DNA of 64,000 nt from Methanosarcina mazei S-6 (GCF_000970205.1 NZ_CP009512.1:62001-126000), one strand, 5' to 3'; positions 46,634 to 56,498 are shown, counted from the first letter of the stretch. A program made the numbers and translations. The notes: a model not told the origin generated them from the sequence alone.

Positions 46634-46915
46634 TCAGCCGATTTTCGGGACCCTGAAAGTCCCGTCCTGTTTGTGCTCGGTATTTGCAAGAACAGTTTCT
46701 TGCGGGAGGCATTCTTCCGCCACATCCTCCCTGAATACATTATAGACCTCAGCAACGTGGTATGTAGGAGCAACATCCTCGGTTGGCACCTTATCAAGCT
46801 GCCCGAAGTACTCCAGAACTGAGTTAAGTTTTTCCATATATTCGACTGTTTCCTGCTCATTGATCTCAATACGGGCAAGCCAGCCGATATGTTCTACATC
46901 TTCTTTTGTAATCAT
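46634..46915 (-). CDS. gatC: Asp-tRNA(Asn)/Glu-tRNA(Gln) amidotransferase subunit C
   Basis: 93 aa. Small chaperone-like subunit that wraps GatA and GatB. VEHIGWLARIEINEQETVEY at the N terminus and the LDKVPTEDVAPTYHVAEV belt motif are typical; the C terminus FRVPKIG is the family end. First gene of the operon. Confidence 0.94.
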   Translation of the reverse strand: MITKEDVEHIGWLARIEINEQETVEYMEKLNSVLEYFGQLDKVPTEDVAPTYHVAEVYNVFREDVAEECLPQETVLANTEHKQDGTFRVPKIG

Positions 46916-47005
46916 GAAAATTCCTCAAAAATAGAATGATCCGAATAGAATGCCGTTGGTAATGCATAATAGAAACAGTTTATGAAATAAATATATATTC
47001 ATCTC

Positions 47006-47068
47006 GCCCGAATTGCACCTCGGGAGTACGCGGTCCTTTTCACTCGCTTCGCTCGCTCAAGAGGACTT
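47006..47068. repeat. Dispersed palindromic element, copy B
   Basis: cccgaattgcacctcggg, then GTCCTTTT (47033-47040) pairing with AAGAGGAC (47059-47066). It begins about 90 bp upstream of gatC and ends 12 bp after the end of the FrhB-fusion gene, a position suited to terminating that gene. It is the simplest of the three copies in the window. Confidence 0.75.
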
Positions 47069-47079
47069 ATTTATGCTTA

Positions 47080-48243
47080 TTATGTTTTCTGCCTTCTGTG
47101 CAGGTCGTACATCTGTACCTTTTTCATCTTTGCCAGGTTGAGGACTTTTTCGAGTTCGTCATCCGTAAGCTGACGGGCTTCGATGTAGCCATTGTCTATG
47201 GCTTCGTTGAAGATTTCATAGCCTATGGCTGAACGGGCAAGGACTGTAGTGTAGCCTCTGGGACTGCCTACTCCTCCGAAGGAAATGTCTGAGTTTTCGG
47301 CTGTCAGGTCTGTACAGAAACGGCAGGAGGAGCTTCTGTATTCGTCAAATTCGCTGAGTTCGAAGATGTGTTCTTTTCCATCTTTCAGGGCGACCTCGAA
47401 TTTCCCTTTTCGGATTTTCATGGCATCGACGTTGTCAAGAGTGATCCCATAGCTTTCCAGTACTGCTTTGATCCCTTCGTAGGCAAAAGTGTCCATGCAG
47501 AAAAGTCCCAGTTTGAGGACCTTCGCCCTCATAAAAAGGTGCAGAAAACCGTAAGAGCTTTTTTGCATTTTTGTGACTGCATCGATATTGCAGCTCGTAC
47601 CTACGAAGGCAACGCTGTTCATTCCCTGTTTGACTGCGCTCATAAGGGCTTCCAGTGTCATCGAATGGGAGTAAATGCTGCCGCTACTCTTCAGGATCTC
47701 TTCCCTGGTTTTTGCAACTATGGGTACGGGTTTCCAGGGTTCTTCTTCTGAATGAACCGTGACCACGGCGCAGTCGATAAGCCCCTCGTCCAGAGCATAC
47801 AGAAGAAGAGAAGTCACAACCCCTCCGTCCTGACCTTTTATTTCCGGTATGGCAGACTGTGCAGCATAAGCATACCTGAAGCTACCTATCAGCCCTTCTT
47901 CCGTAGTGATAGTTCTGGGGCACTGGTAGTAGCAGACCCCACAGGCTTTGCAGGGACCGATCAGTTCAGGCTTTTCATCTTTGATGGTTATATACTCACA
48001 GCTTGCTGCACAGGCTCCGCAAAGAGTGCAGATTCCCGGTTTTATAATATCTCTCTTTAGTTTTCCAAATGAAATTTTTTCTTTTTCGCTCAGGTTTCTT
48101 TTGAGCCTGATGACGCTTTTTTCAAGTGCATCAAATTTATGCTTGCATTCGGAACTGCAGAAATAGTAATTTTTTCCCCCGTAATCCGAAAAGTATTCAG
48201 TATCCCTGGATATTATTTTTTTGCAAATAGGATCTAACGGCAT
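47080..48243 (-). CDS. YHS-ferredoxin-FrhB fusion, F420-dependent oxidoreductase subunit
   Basis: 387 aa with three parts. Residues 1-38 are a YHS/TRASH-like metal-binding domain (LDPICKKIISRDTEYF, then YYFCSSECKHKFD). Residues about 70-112 carry two [4Fe-4S] motifs (CTLCGACAASC and CKACGVCYYQCP). The remainder is the FrhB/FdhB flavoprotein domain that exchanges electrons with coenzyme F420 (GGVVTSLLLYALDEGLID, then CRFCTDLTAENSDISFGGVG). The electron partner is unknown since no hydrogenase or dehydrogenase subunit is adjacent. The YHS head is unusual and may sense or deliver a metal. Confidence 0.85.
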   Translation of the reverse strand: MPLDPICKKIISRDTEYFSDYGGKNYYFCSSECKHKFDALEKSVIRLKRNLSEKEKISFGKLKRDIIKPGICTLCGACAASCEYITIKDEKPELIGPCKACGVCYYQCPRTITTEEGLIGSFRYAYAAQSAIPEIKGQDGGVVTSLLLYALDEGLIDCAVVTVHSEEEPWKPVPIVAKTREEILKSSGSIYSHSMTLEALMSAVKQGMNSVAFVGTSCNIDAVTKMQKSSYGFLHLFMRAKVLKLGLFCMDTFAYEGIKAVLESYGITLDNVDAMKIRKGKFEVALKDGKEHIFELSEFDEYRSSSCRFCTDLTAENSDISFGGVGSPRGYTTVLARSAIGYEIFNEAIDNGYIEARQLTDDELEKVLNLAKMKKVQMYDLHRRQKT

Positions 48244-49036
48244 TAAAGACCTCCTGTGATTATTGCCCCATATTTAAGGATAACTAGTGCCTGATTCACT
48301 AGTTCCCGATTCTTGAAAAAATCTAAAATTGCTCTTCAATCTGTAATTATTATATTTTATGTGTCTATAATAATTCCTATGTGTTATTATATTTGTACTT
48401 TTTATAATTTATGCTATTTATTAGTACGTGTCTTAATTTATTCTTCCCAAAATATAATTTCTGTCTCGATAGGAAATATAAATCAGGGTTAAAATCTTCT
48501 TTATAAAAACATATTTGAGGGTGAATAAAATAATGCTACAATATGTATCTAAATAAGGCCTTATAGTCACAGATTAAATGCGACCTTATAACCACAGATA
48601 ATTCAAATTCAAGTCTTTTTTAAATAAAGAAAAAAATAGGATAACAAATAGTCCCGCTGGATAAAAATTTAACATAAAAAATTATATTATTTATGTCTTG
48701 CAAACAGAAAAATAACAAATAATAACTAATTGGAATAAACTGTCAATTTGAAGTGTTTTAGAAAAGGTTATTACAGGCTTTGTTTATACCTTCTTTAAAC
48801 TTCAGATAAATTGTATTCTTGTCTCACTTGTTTATTGAATCAGGATTGTTTATTGAATCAGGAGGCAGGTCTTCATACTAGTTCGACATCCATATTTCGG
48901 TTTTTAACTGTTATTATCTCTAAATAAATTTCATGGTGTGTTCCAATACAAATACATTAATTTTCAGTTGCAGGTTCAATAGTATAAGATGCGGATCCAA
49001 TTCAGTCTATAATAGATCCTCAGGAAGGGAAAAAAA
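48244..49036. other. Intergenic region with divergent promoters
   Basis: About 790 bp, AT-rich, between the FrhB fusion and mmp14. It contains an 18-bp direct duplication (ttgtttattgaatcagga, about 48827-48862) and two copies of a ccttata-accacagat-like phrase (about 48557 and 48590). No coding frame with a Shine-Dalgarno seen. Confidence 0.5.
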
Positions 49037-50470
49037 ATGGCTATGAAACCCAGAATTGCAGAATCTCCTCAGGTTCGTTTGATTGACCTCAAGTCAAAAC
49101 CATTCTTTATAGTAGCTTCGGTAGAAGTAGGAAATACCACAACCAAATGTATCCTTACAGCCACCAATCTGGATACTGGCAGGACGCACATCATAAATAA
49201 AGTCGTGCGTATGACCAGAGATGTCCGTCCTCCAAAACCCGGAGAAGCTGTATTTGGAAAAACACTTACTGGTGTAGAACTTACACGCGAGGCTGTTGCA
49301 GAACTTGTTAAGAATACACTTACAGAATCCGTTGAAAAAGCCAGTCTGGACATAAAGACTGACCTTAATTTTGTTGTTCGCTCTACTGGTGTCGTTGCAG
49401 GCTTTGATTCTCCTGAAGAAGTCGGCGAATTTATTAAAGCACTGGCAGATGGGTGTCTTATGGCTGGTGTTCCTCCAAGAAATATGACTGCTCCAATGTC
49501 CATTTCAAATATCCCTAAAAAATTCCAGAAATACAGTAAACTGGAGAAAGTTATTTTTGATGGGGCAGTTGCCGGGGTTGTGCCCCCAATAGGCTCTACG
49601 GGAGTTGAAATTGTCGCAAACGAGATGGAAGGTGAACTTGCAACTGCAGGAATAAAGGAAGCGGCTAAATTGACAGATGTGGATTTCAGGAACCCCTGCA
49701 TCTCAATTGACTTCGGGACCACCCTTGACGGCAGGATAACAAGTTCTGACCAGCCTTATGCAAAAACAATTGGTAATTTCTGCGGATATGCAGGCGCAAT
49801 TCCGGACGCCATAATTCGGGGCTCAAAGGTCGTTGATTCGAAAGTAGGAACTGCTCTGGAAGTTTTTGAAAAACAGAAACCGCCTTCTTTCATTACTTTG
49901 AAAATGAAAGCTAAATCCATAGAAGAGTATTCAAGGCGTATTCATGAGCTGATAACTATTGAAAAAGTCCCCAGGGATAGAAAGAGATACGGCAGTGTCC
50001 CTGTCAGACCCGACGCGGCTGAAGAGATAGGCGTAATACTTATAGGCTGCGATGTGGGTGAGAATGGCTCAAATATGGGAAAACTGAGTGCAATAGGCAT
50101 GGAAGTCTGTAAAAGCCATGGATTATCGATTGTTTATGCAGTCATTGATGAGGTGATGGCAGGAGTGGTGTGCAGGCTCATAGAGGTTGCAAAGAAAGAA
50201 GGCCTTATTTTTGAAGACAGCACTTTCGGAGTTACAGGCAGGGCAGGAATTACCGGGAACAAACCTAAACTGATTTTGAACTGCCTGGAGAAAATGAATC
50301 TCGCCCCCAAGATTGATGAGAGAGTGGTCTTTGTCGACGATGGGCTTGCCAGAGGCGCAGCTGTTATGGCACGCTGCATGAACTCTCTGGGAACCCCACA
50401 AAATCCGCTTGGTGGCAGGCACGGTGGGAAATGTATCCTTGCCCAGCGGATCAAAATGCAGGAAAAATGA
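49037..50470 (+). CDS. mmp14: Methanogenesis marker protein 14
   Basis: 477 aa. Matches the methanogen-only marker 14 family, which has ASKHA-like ATPase/activator features: FIVASVEVGNTTTKCILTAT at the N terminus, SIDFGTTLDGRI in the middle and VFVDDGLARGAAVMARCMN near the end. C-terminal GGRHGGKCILAQRIKM is conserved. Function unproven; resemblance to reductive activators of corrinoid proteins suggests an ATP-driven role. AGGAAGGG precedes the ATG. Confidence 0.92.
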   Translation: MAMKPRIAESPQVRLIDLKSKPFFIVASVEVGNTTTKCILTATNLDTGRTHIINKVVRMTRDVRPPKPGEAVFGKTLTGVELTREAVAELVKNTLTESVEKASLDIKTDLNFVVRSTGVVAGFDSPEEVGEFIKALADGCLMAGVPPRNMTAPMSISNIPKKFQKYSKLEKVIFDGAVAGVVPPIGSTGVEIVANEMEGELATAGIKEAAKLTDVDFRNPCISIDFGTTLDGRITSSDQPYAKTIGNFCGYAGAIPDAIIRGSKVVDSKVGTALEVFEKQKPPSFITLKMKAKSIEEYSRRIHELITIEKVPRDRKRYGSVPVRPDAAEEIGVILIGCDVGENGSNMGKLSAIGMEVCKSHGLSIVYAVIDEVMAGVVCRLIEVAKKEGLIFEDSTFGVTGRAGITGNKPKLILNCLEKMNLAPKIDERVVFVDDGLARGAAVMARCMNSLGTPQNPLGGRHGGKCILAQRIKMQEK

Positions 50471-50614
50471 AAGGATAGCCCAGGTGAAATGGTAGTGTCT
50501 ACAGCAAACTGCCTTTTCTCTTAATATAGCTCACATAAACAAAAGAAATAGCTGTTTAAAGGCAGGCATTGAATTCCTGAATAAAAAAGCAGGGTAAAGT
50601 AAAGGCAGGATAAG

Positions 50615-50941
50615 TTAGCCTCCTGCCCCTCCTCCTCCGGCTTTTCCGAGATCGAAGGCCTGAATCGTTTCCCTTTCTTTCCTGAACCTCTCTTCCAGCT
50701 CTTCGGCAGTAAATTCTCTTTGTTCTTTCTTTTCCGGGGGCTTGATATCAGTATATTCCAGAGTCTCTTCTTTATACCATAGATCGGTTGTTTCGAGCAG
50801 GACCCAGACTTTCCCCTGGTCGTCCTTTTTGATCTCGGCAATACGACTTACAGTATCGCTATTTACGTACTTGACAGCATCTCCCACTTTGATAGTTTTT
50901 TTGTTCCGCCCTACCGCTGTGATTTCCTTAGCATCGTCCAT
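50615..50941 (-). CDS. DUF2098 family protein
   Basis: 108 aa. A small beta-barrel-like core (IKVGDAVKYVNSDTVSRIAE, then VWVLLETTDLWYKEETLEY) is followed by a charged helix (FTAEELEERFRKERE) and a Gly-rich tail. The family is found in methanogens and its role is unknown. Convergent with mmp14, separate from mptA on the same strand. Confidence 0.78.
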   Translation of the reverse strand: MDDAKEITAVGRNKKTIKVGDAVKYVNSDTVSRIAEIKKDDQGKVWVLLETTDLWYKEETLEYTDIKPPEKKEQREFTAEELEERFRKERETIQAFDLGKAGGGGAGG

Positions 50942-51197
50942 GCTTTCACCTCGAGGCTTCCAGGACGCGGTACTTCAGGCCCTGCAAGTCCACTCCTTTT
51001 TCAATATATGCTTATAGGTTATTCAGGTCCTTTAATAAAGTTTGTGTGGTTTACCTGAAAATGTCTGTACAATCTTAAAAGCCTGATAGAGATTATTAAG
51101 TTTAAAAAAACAAAAAAAGGATTTAGTGTTTACTGATTTCTCAGTAAACAGACGTTTCTTTCAGTAAGGGTTGCTTTCTCCACCGGTTACAACCTTT

Positions 51198-52154
51198 TTA
51201 CTGACTGATTTCTTTCCTGAGTTCTCCCATGAGAGCTACCCTTTCAGCAAATGCATTGTGCCTGTGTATGCTTTCCTCATTGGTCTGTTTGATGGTGATC
51301 ACTGCATTGTCAGGAAGGTTCGGGAATTCTTTTACCACGTTGTCTGCCATTGCTCTTACGCAGTCTTCCACAAATTTCGGGTTCATGTGTGCAGTTTCCA
51401 CAACGACTTTTTCGTCCGAACGTTTCAGAACCTCATAAACGCTTGAACTCATGGAGCGCTCAATTATTTTTATTATGCTTTCCAGGGAAACGTCAAAATC
51501 ATGAGCTACTTTAATTGAAATTATGCCTCTGCCACGCTGGTTATGGGTAGCCATGGGGACTTTTTCCAGGAACTTTATAATCTTGTCCCTTTCAACCCCG
51601 AGATTGGCGAGTTCGGTTGCAGCTTTATCTCTCATGATCTCCTGGGCGCAGGGGCATGCAGTCATTCCCACAACTTCAGCGCCTATGAGTTTTTTCACAT
51701 CAAAGTAATCTCTATCGCCGTTGCCCCTGACAGCCGAAGCCTCGGCAAAGATATTAACTACTTCCTGGCACTTGATTCCGGTTGAGGGAGAGGCGCGCCT
51801 GATCATGTATTCGCTCTTCATCCTGACTTCAGCCTGATTTGCATATTCATGGCGGCCAAGCAGGTTATGTGCAATGTCGCTGCATAACTGTTCTATTTCA
51901 TATACCGGTGTGCTGAGAACCTTCTCCAGAACCTCATCTACAGCTTCAAAGTTCCTTGAAAGGTTTGCTCCTTTACGGTCCGAGGGCAGGTCAACAAATA
52001 CATCAAAAGTTGAAATCAATACTATTGGGCGTTTGTCCTTTCTTTTGATTTCAACCAGCTTTTTCATGTTTGTTACCCCAACACGGGTGAGATTGATAGC
52101 TATGCTTGGTTTGCTGGCCTGGACATCCGGGAGGTTGAAAGTACACTTTTCCAT
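51198..52154 (-). CDS. mptA: GTP cyclohydrolase MptA
   Basis: 318 aa. Fe(II)-dependent GTP cyclohydrolase that starts methanopterin synthesis, making 7,8-dihydroneopterin 2',3'-cyclic phosphate. [19 protein letters not shown] opens the protein; [14 protein letters not shown] carries the metal-binding cysteine, [11 protein letters not shown] a conserved His, and [14 protein letters not shown] another His pair. FolE2-type T-fold. Start ATG is preceded by an AT-rich promoter region with no operon partner. Confidence 0.95.
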   Translation of the reverse strand: MEKCTFNLPDVQASKPSIAINLTRVGVTNMKKLVEIKRKDKRPIVLISTFDVFVDLPSDRKGANLSRNFEAVDEVLEKVLSTPVYEIEQLCSDIAHNLLGRHEYANQAEVRMKSEYMIRRASPSTGIKCQEVVNIFAEASAVRGNGDRDYFDVKKLIGAEVVGMTACPCAQEIMRDKAATELANLGVERDKIIKFLEKVPMATHNQRGRGIISIKVAHDFDVSLESIIKIIERSMSSSVYEVLKRSDEKVVVETAHMNPKFVEDCVRAMADNVVKEFPNLPDNAVITIKQTNEESIHRHNAFAERVALMGELRKEISQ

Positions 52155-52558
52155 ATTTAACCAGATCCGTGAAAAGATAAGTATGTTTTGTAGGGTAAAT
52201 CCTTAATAAACACATAATTTTATTTTATGCATTTGGAAAAATATAGTGACCATAAGAAGTAATAGCATGTAAAGTTTGTGCTTTCCAGGTTCTTTTCCAA
52301 AAGTACAATAAAATATATTTTAATAGAGTATCTAAAAACCCTTTCCTGAATACTTTTTTGAGTTGTATTTTTAATAAGGGAGAAATATTTAAATATTTCT
52401 TATGCTGGGGACAATTTAGAAAAATTTAGTTTATATACCCTCTACAGATTAAGAGCAGTTTTGTATAAACCACTAACTACAGCCAACATCCGAAGAAAGA
52501 TTTTATATACTTTAAAAATTAATCAGTGTCTAGCAATACAATTTGCGAGGTGACCTTT
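52155..52558 (+). promoter_or_regulatory. mptA / MC1 divergent spacer with MC1 promoter
   Basis: 404 bp, AT-rich. TTTTATATAC at 52501-52510 is a good TATA box for the chromatin-protein gene, giving a start near 52533 and a short leader with GAGGTGA. Another tract, gtttatataccc (about 52429-52440), could be a second start. Nothing coding. Confidence 0.6.
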
Positions 52559-52843
52559 ATGTCCAACACAAGAAATTTTGTTTTACGAGACGAAGAAGGC
52601 AATGAACATGGAGTTTTCACTGGAAAACAGCCTCGGCAGGCTGCTCTGAAAGCTGCAAACCGGGGCTCTGGGACCAAATCCAAACCTGATATCATCCGCC
52701 TCAGGGAACGCGGGACAAAGAAGGTGCACGTTTTCAAGGCATGGAAGGAACTTGTCGCAGCTCCGAAAAACAGGCCGGACTGGATGCCTGAGAAAATCAG
52801 CAAACCCTTCGTTAAGAAAGAAAAGATCGAAAAACTCGAGTAA
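52559..52843 (+). CDS. Chromosomal protein MC1
   Basis: 94 aa including Met. Nearly matches the known Methanosarcina MC1 proteins: SNTRNFVLRDEEGNEHGVFT, GKQPRQAALKAANRGSG, then LRERGTKKVHVFKAWKE and the basic end KPFVKKEKIEKLE. MC1 bends and compacts DNA in place of or alongside histones. The ATG at 52559 follows GAGGTGACC with the same spacing as in mcrA; an upstream in-frame ATG at 52526 is not used. Expected to be abundant. Confidence 0.98.
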   Translation: MSNTRNFVLRDEEGNEHGVFTGKQPRQAALKAANRGSGTKSKPDIIRLRERGTKKVHVFKAWKELVAAPKNRPDWMPEKISKPFVKKEKIEKLE

Positions 52844-53070
52844 ACTTTATTCTCATATCCCCTGGAAAATTGGGGTCCTTTCTTTTTATTTTTGAAATAC
52901 CGATGCGAATTAGCCTGGAAAGGTCTTTTATTTAATACTATCCGGGCTGGCTTATTTCCAGTATTAACAATTTATTTGAGTTTTTTATATTGATCTTTTC
53001 AGGGAATTTTTCTAATTATACCTTTATACTCAACGATAAGTTTAAAAAGAGATTTTCTGATTCCTAAATC

Positions 53071-53949
53071 ATGGAACTCAAAAGAGAGAATGTGCTTATT
53101 GAAGCCCTGCCCTATATGCAGGAGTTTTACGATTCAATTATGGTTATCAAAGTGGGTGGAAACGCAATGGTCAGCGCCCAGATCATGGAGGATATCATAA
53201 AAGATATCGTCCTTCTGCGTTATGTGGGGATCAAGCCGGTTATTGTACACGGCGGTGGGCCTGAAATCACGGAAAAAATGGAGCGCATGGGCAAAAAAGC
53301 TGAGTTCTTCCAGGGACTTCGCATTACGGATGATGAAACCATGGAAATTGCCAGAATGGTTCTGGTAGGAAACATAAATACGAAAATCGTGTCTCTTATT
53401 GGTTTATTCGGCGGCAAAGGCGTTGGGTTTACGGGCTATGACGGAAGAATGATCCTTGGCCATAAACAGGCTGCAAAACATGTGCTCATCGACGGTGTGG
53501 AGACTGAAGTGGATATCGGCTGGGTTGGAGAAAGTGAGGTCATAAATCCCGAGATCCTCCATATTATGCTTGAAAAAGGGTATATCCCTGTTATTTCCCC
53601 TATTGCTGTGGATGCAAAAGGAAATGCCCTTAACATAAATGCGGATACTGTCGCAGGAGATATTGCAGCAGCCCTCCACGCTAAAAAACTTATCCTCATG
53701 ACCGACGTCTCCGGTCTTCTCAGAAACATAAAAGATCCTGGTAGCCGCATATCACGTGTAAAACTCGACGATATTGACCTCCTTATTGAGGAAGGAGTCA
53801 TCAGCGGCGGAATGATCCCGAAAATCAAAGGTGCGGCTGTTGCAGTTAAAAGCGGAGTAGAAAGAGCACATATCATAAATGGAAGCGTTTCCCACTCCAT
53901 GCTTCTTGAACTCTTTACTGACGGCGGAGTCGGGACCATGATTTACTGA
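53071..53949 (+). CDS. argB: Acetylglutamate kinase
   Basis: 292 aa. Phosphorylates N-acetylglutamate in arginine synthesis. VIKVGGNAMVSAQIMEDI and PVIVHGGGPEITEKMERMG form the substrate and ATP sites, GLFGGKGVGFTGYDGRMI and INADTVAGDIAAALHAKKLI the catalytic Lys/Asp region, and GGMIPKIKGAAVAVKSGVER the C-terminal lobe. Other arg genes are not adjacent. Confidence 0.97.
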   Translation: MELKRENVLIEALPYMQEFYDSIMVIKVGGNAMVSAQIMEDIIKDIVLLRYVGIKPVIVHGGGPEITEKMERMGKKAEFFQGLRITDDETMEIARMVLVGNINTKIVSLIGLFGGKGVGFTGYDGRMILGHKQAAKHVLIDGVETEVDIGWVGESEVINPEILHIMLEKGYIPVISPIAVDAKGNALNINADTVAGDIAAALHAKKLILMTDVSGLLRNIKDPGSRISRVKLDDIDLLIEEGVISGGMIPKIKGAAVAVKSGVERAHIINGSVSHSMLLELFTDGGVGTMIY

Positions 53950-54012
53950 ACCCTTCTTCAGTAATTCGCAGCAATATTCAACGTTTCCTGAAAAGAAACC
54001 CGTATTCCAGAA

Positions 54013-54117
54013 GTGAAGTCGGTAAGTTTACTTATCAGGCCTGTCAGACCAGGTGATGCTGAGGCTATCACTAAAGTGAGAAGACAGGAAGATATCAGGG
54101 GGAAATACTTGCTCCGG
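54013..54117 (+). pseudogene. Truncated GNAT acetyltransferase start
   Basis: A GTG-started frame reads VKSVSLLIRPVRPGDAEAIT followed by KVRRQEDI, the typical first strand and helix of a GNAT N-acetyltransferase. After about 35 codons it runs into a 16-bp tandem repeat and the dispersed palindromic element; the acetyl-CoA site never appears. It is best read as a 5' remnant cut off by insertion or deletion at the repeat. It lies 64 bp after argB. Confidence 0.55.
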
Positions 54118-54165
54118 CGCCCGATTTCCTTCTCGCCCGATTTCCTTCTCGCCCGATTTCCTTCT
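54118..54165. repeat. 16-bp tandem repeat, three units, next to palindromic element
   Basis: cgcccgatttccttct repeated at 54118, 54134 and 54150. The next unit start (54166) is the first base block of the palindromic element, so the tandem may have grown by slippage at the element's edge. Confidence 0.85.
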
Positions 54166-54167
54166 CG

Positions 54168-54232
54168 CCCGAGTCCCGTCTCGGGAGGACGGGGTCCTTT
54201 TCGCTCGCTTTGCTCGCTCAAGAGGACTAAAT
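54168..54232. repeat. Dispersed palindromic element, copy C
   Basis: CCCGAG (54168-54173) pairs with CTCGGG, followed by GTCCTTTT (54194-54201) pairing with AAGAGGAC (54220-54227). Closely similar to copies A and B. It interrupts a GNAT-like frame. Confidence 0.78.
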
Positions 54233-54357
54233 TAAAAATTATAGAGTAATCTGAGATTATAAGGATCAAATTGCGGGCATTGACCTCAGATTTTACAAGA
54301 GACCATACTATAAGTTTTGGAACTCGCTTTTTTCAGGTGAGCTGTTTTTTCAGCAGT

Positions 54358-55398
54358 TCAGTTTAAAATGGGCGTGCCATAGGTGAAGTCTTCTATCTCC
54401 AGAACTTTTTTCCACAGTTCTTCACAGCCACAGTCTCTGCTGCTCAGGTCTGCAGGGTTCTGGGTAAGTGAGAAGGTGCGGAGAGAGTCGGCAACATCCG
54501 AGCTGCATTCTTTACAGTTATGGGGGCCACGTTTCGAACCTGCACCGACAGGGTCGGACATCATGGGGAGGTCAGGATGGGCAGCTTTTGCTTTCTGCAG
54601 AATTTCAATTATGCTCCACAGCCAGGGAGGGCGGTACTGTCCTTTTTCCCAGAGAGCTTCGACAAGTGTGCCTTTCTGTACATTGCAAAGGTTGATTGAT
54701 ATGGTGTCCGAATATGGGGCAGCATCGTCTATGGAGCGGAGGATATCTTCCATTGCCTGTTTTTCCGAGAGGAAGAGAGGCTTGAGCATAAGGTAGGATT
54801 TTACGGTTACGCCATAAGTTTTTGCGGTTTGTGCTGCGCGGACAAAGTCCTGGAATGTGAAGCCCTTATTGATTGAGTCCTTTCGGATTTTGTCCGAACT
54901 TGTCTCAAGCCCGAATGCTAATTCGAAGGGTTTGTTTTTCAGGATGCTCAGGCAGGCCTGTATGTTCTCCTCGGTTACAAAGTTAGGGCGCGTTTCCACG
55001 AGTACTTTGATGACTCTGGAGTCTTCTTGAAGGGTTTTAAGGATCGCATCTCTGGCTTCAGGCGGGACTTCCTGTTCGTCCAGAAAACTGCCTGAGGTGA
55101 AGATCTTGACCATGAATTCAGAAAACTTTTCAGCTTTCCTCAATGCTTTTGCAAGCTGTGACTTATAGTCTTCAAGGGTTGGAGGCTCGCTTGCACAGTC
55201 ATAGACATAGCCGCACATTGTGCAGCCTCCGGCTTTTCCCCAGCGACAGCCTGCGCTCTTGAAGATCACGGTGATGGTTTTTGTTTGAACGCCGTCTACA
55301 AGGTCTGTTCCGGTCCAGCTTGCCGCAGGTTCGTCTGTAGGTGAAGGTCTTACTTTGATCCGCTGCCGGATATCCAGCACTGCTTTATTGAGAGACAT
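54358..55398 (-). CDS. Archaeosine radical SAM protein RaSEA
   Basis: 346 aa. CRWGKAGGCTMC is the atypical radical SAM cluster motif (C-x7-C-x2-C) of the COG1244 family. LVETRPNFVTEE and FELAFGLETSSDKIR follow in the TIM barrel, and the tail has further cysteines (HNCKECSS, RDCGCEE). RaSEA works with ArcS to convert a lysine adduct to archaeosine (G+) at position 15 of archaeal tRNA. No archaeosine partner gene is adjacent. The start MSLNKAVLDIRQRIKVRPSP is typical. Confidence 0.85.
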   Translation of the reverse strand: MSLNKAVLDIRQRIKVRPSPTDEPAASWTGTDLVDGVQTKTITVIFKSAGCRWGKAGGCTMCGYVYDCASEPPTLEDYKSQLAKALRKAEKFSEFMVKIFTSGSFLDEQEVPPEARDAILKTLQEDSRVIKVLVETRPNFVTEENIQACLSILKNKPFELAFGLETSSDKIRKDSINKGFTFQDFVRAAQTAKTYGVTVKSYLMLKPLFLSEKQAMEDILRSIDDAAPYSDTISINLCNVQKGTLVEALWEKGQYRPPWLWSIIEILQKAKAAHPDLPMMSDPVGAGSKRGPHNCKECSSDVADSLRTFSLTQNPADLSSRDCGCEELWKKVLEIEDFTYGTPILN

Positions 55399-55580
55399 GG
55401 GTTTAAAACTCGCTTTATGAATTTTTGTTTGTGAATTAATGCTAGTGAATTTCGTAAATTAATACTTCACTTTATTGTTTACTATCCAGTTTGCAAAAAA
55501 AGCCGATGAAGCCAATTGAGGCTTCACTTTACTTTACACTTCTGTTATCTTATATTTTCTCTTATCCTGCATTTCAGGTT

Positions 55581-56498
55581 TTATTCAAACTCAATTGTTG
55601 CAGGCGGCTTGGGAGTAATATCATAAACTACCCTGGCAACTTTCGGGATCTCTGAAGTGATCCTTGATTCAAGGTGTTTAAGCACTTCCCAGGGGAGTTC
55701 GAGAGCTTCCGCAGTCATTCCGTCTCTTGACCCTACAGCCCTTATAGCCACGATCCAGCCGTAAGCCCTGACGTCTCCTTTCACCCCAGTGCCTTTGCCG
55801 AGTACGGCAGCAAAAGTCTGCCAGGGGCAGAACCTTTCAAGAAGCTCCTCTTCTACTATGAAATTAGCTTCTCTTGCTACCTCAAGCTTTTCTTCCGTGA
55901 CCTCACCGAGAACTCTTACAGCAAGCCCCGGACCCGGGAAAGGCATCCTTTCGCAGATCTCGTCAGGCAGCTGGAGAGCCCAGGCAACTTCTCTTACCTC
56001 GTCTTTGTAGAGGTCTTCAATAGGCTCAACGATTTTCTTAAAGTCCATTACGCTTGGGAGCCCTCCCACGTTGTGGTGAGACTTGATGCCGCCTTCGGAC
56101 TCTATCCTGTCAGGGTAAATTGTGCCCTGGATCAGGTAGTCAGCTGCCAGTTTCCTTGCCTCTTCCTCAAACACCCGGATAAAAGTCTCACCTATTGCCT
56201 TTCTTTTTTCTTCCGGGTCAGTAACTCCAGCCAGGGCTGCAAGGAACCTGTCCTTTGCATAAACAACATCCAGGTTCATGTGAGAGAAGATGTGCCTTAT
56301 TCTTTCGGTCTCCCCTTTTCTCATGAGCCCCGTGTCGATATAGATAGGCTGCAGCCGGTCCCCAATTGCCCTGTAAGCCAGCTCAGCACAGACAGAACTG
56401 TCCACGCCGCCGGAGAGTGCAATAATTGCCTTACCGTCCTTTATTTCCTTGCTTATTTTCTCAATTGCTTTCGGAATGAATTTTTCGGGTTTTACCAT
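55581..56498 (-). CDS. guaAB: GMP synthase subunit B (ATP pyrophosphatase)
   Basis: 305 aa. Archaeal split GMP synthase: this subunit adenylates XMP and accepts ammonia from the separate glutaminase subunit, which is not in the window. [20 protein letters not shown] is the PP-loop, [10 protein letters not shown] and [11 protein letters not shown] are conserved, and the dimerisation domain ends [13 protein letters not shown]. Monocistronic. Confidence 0.95.
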
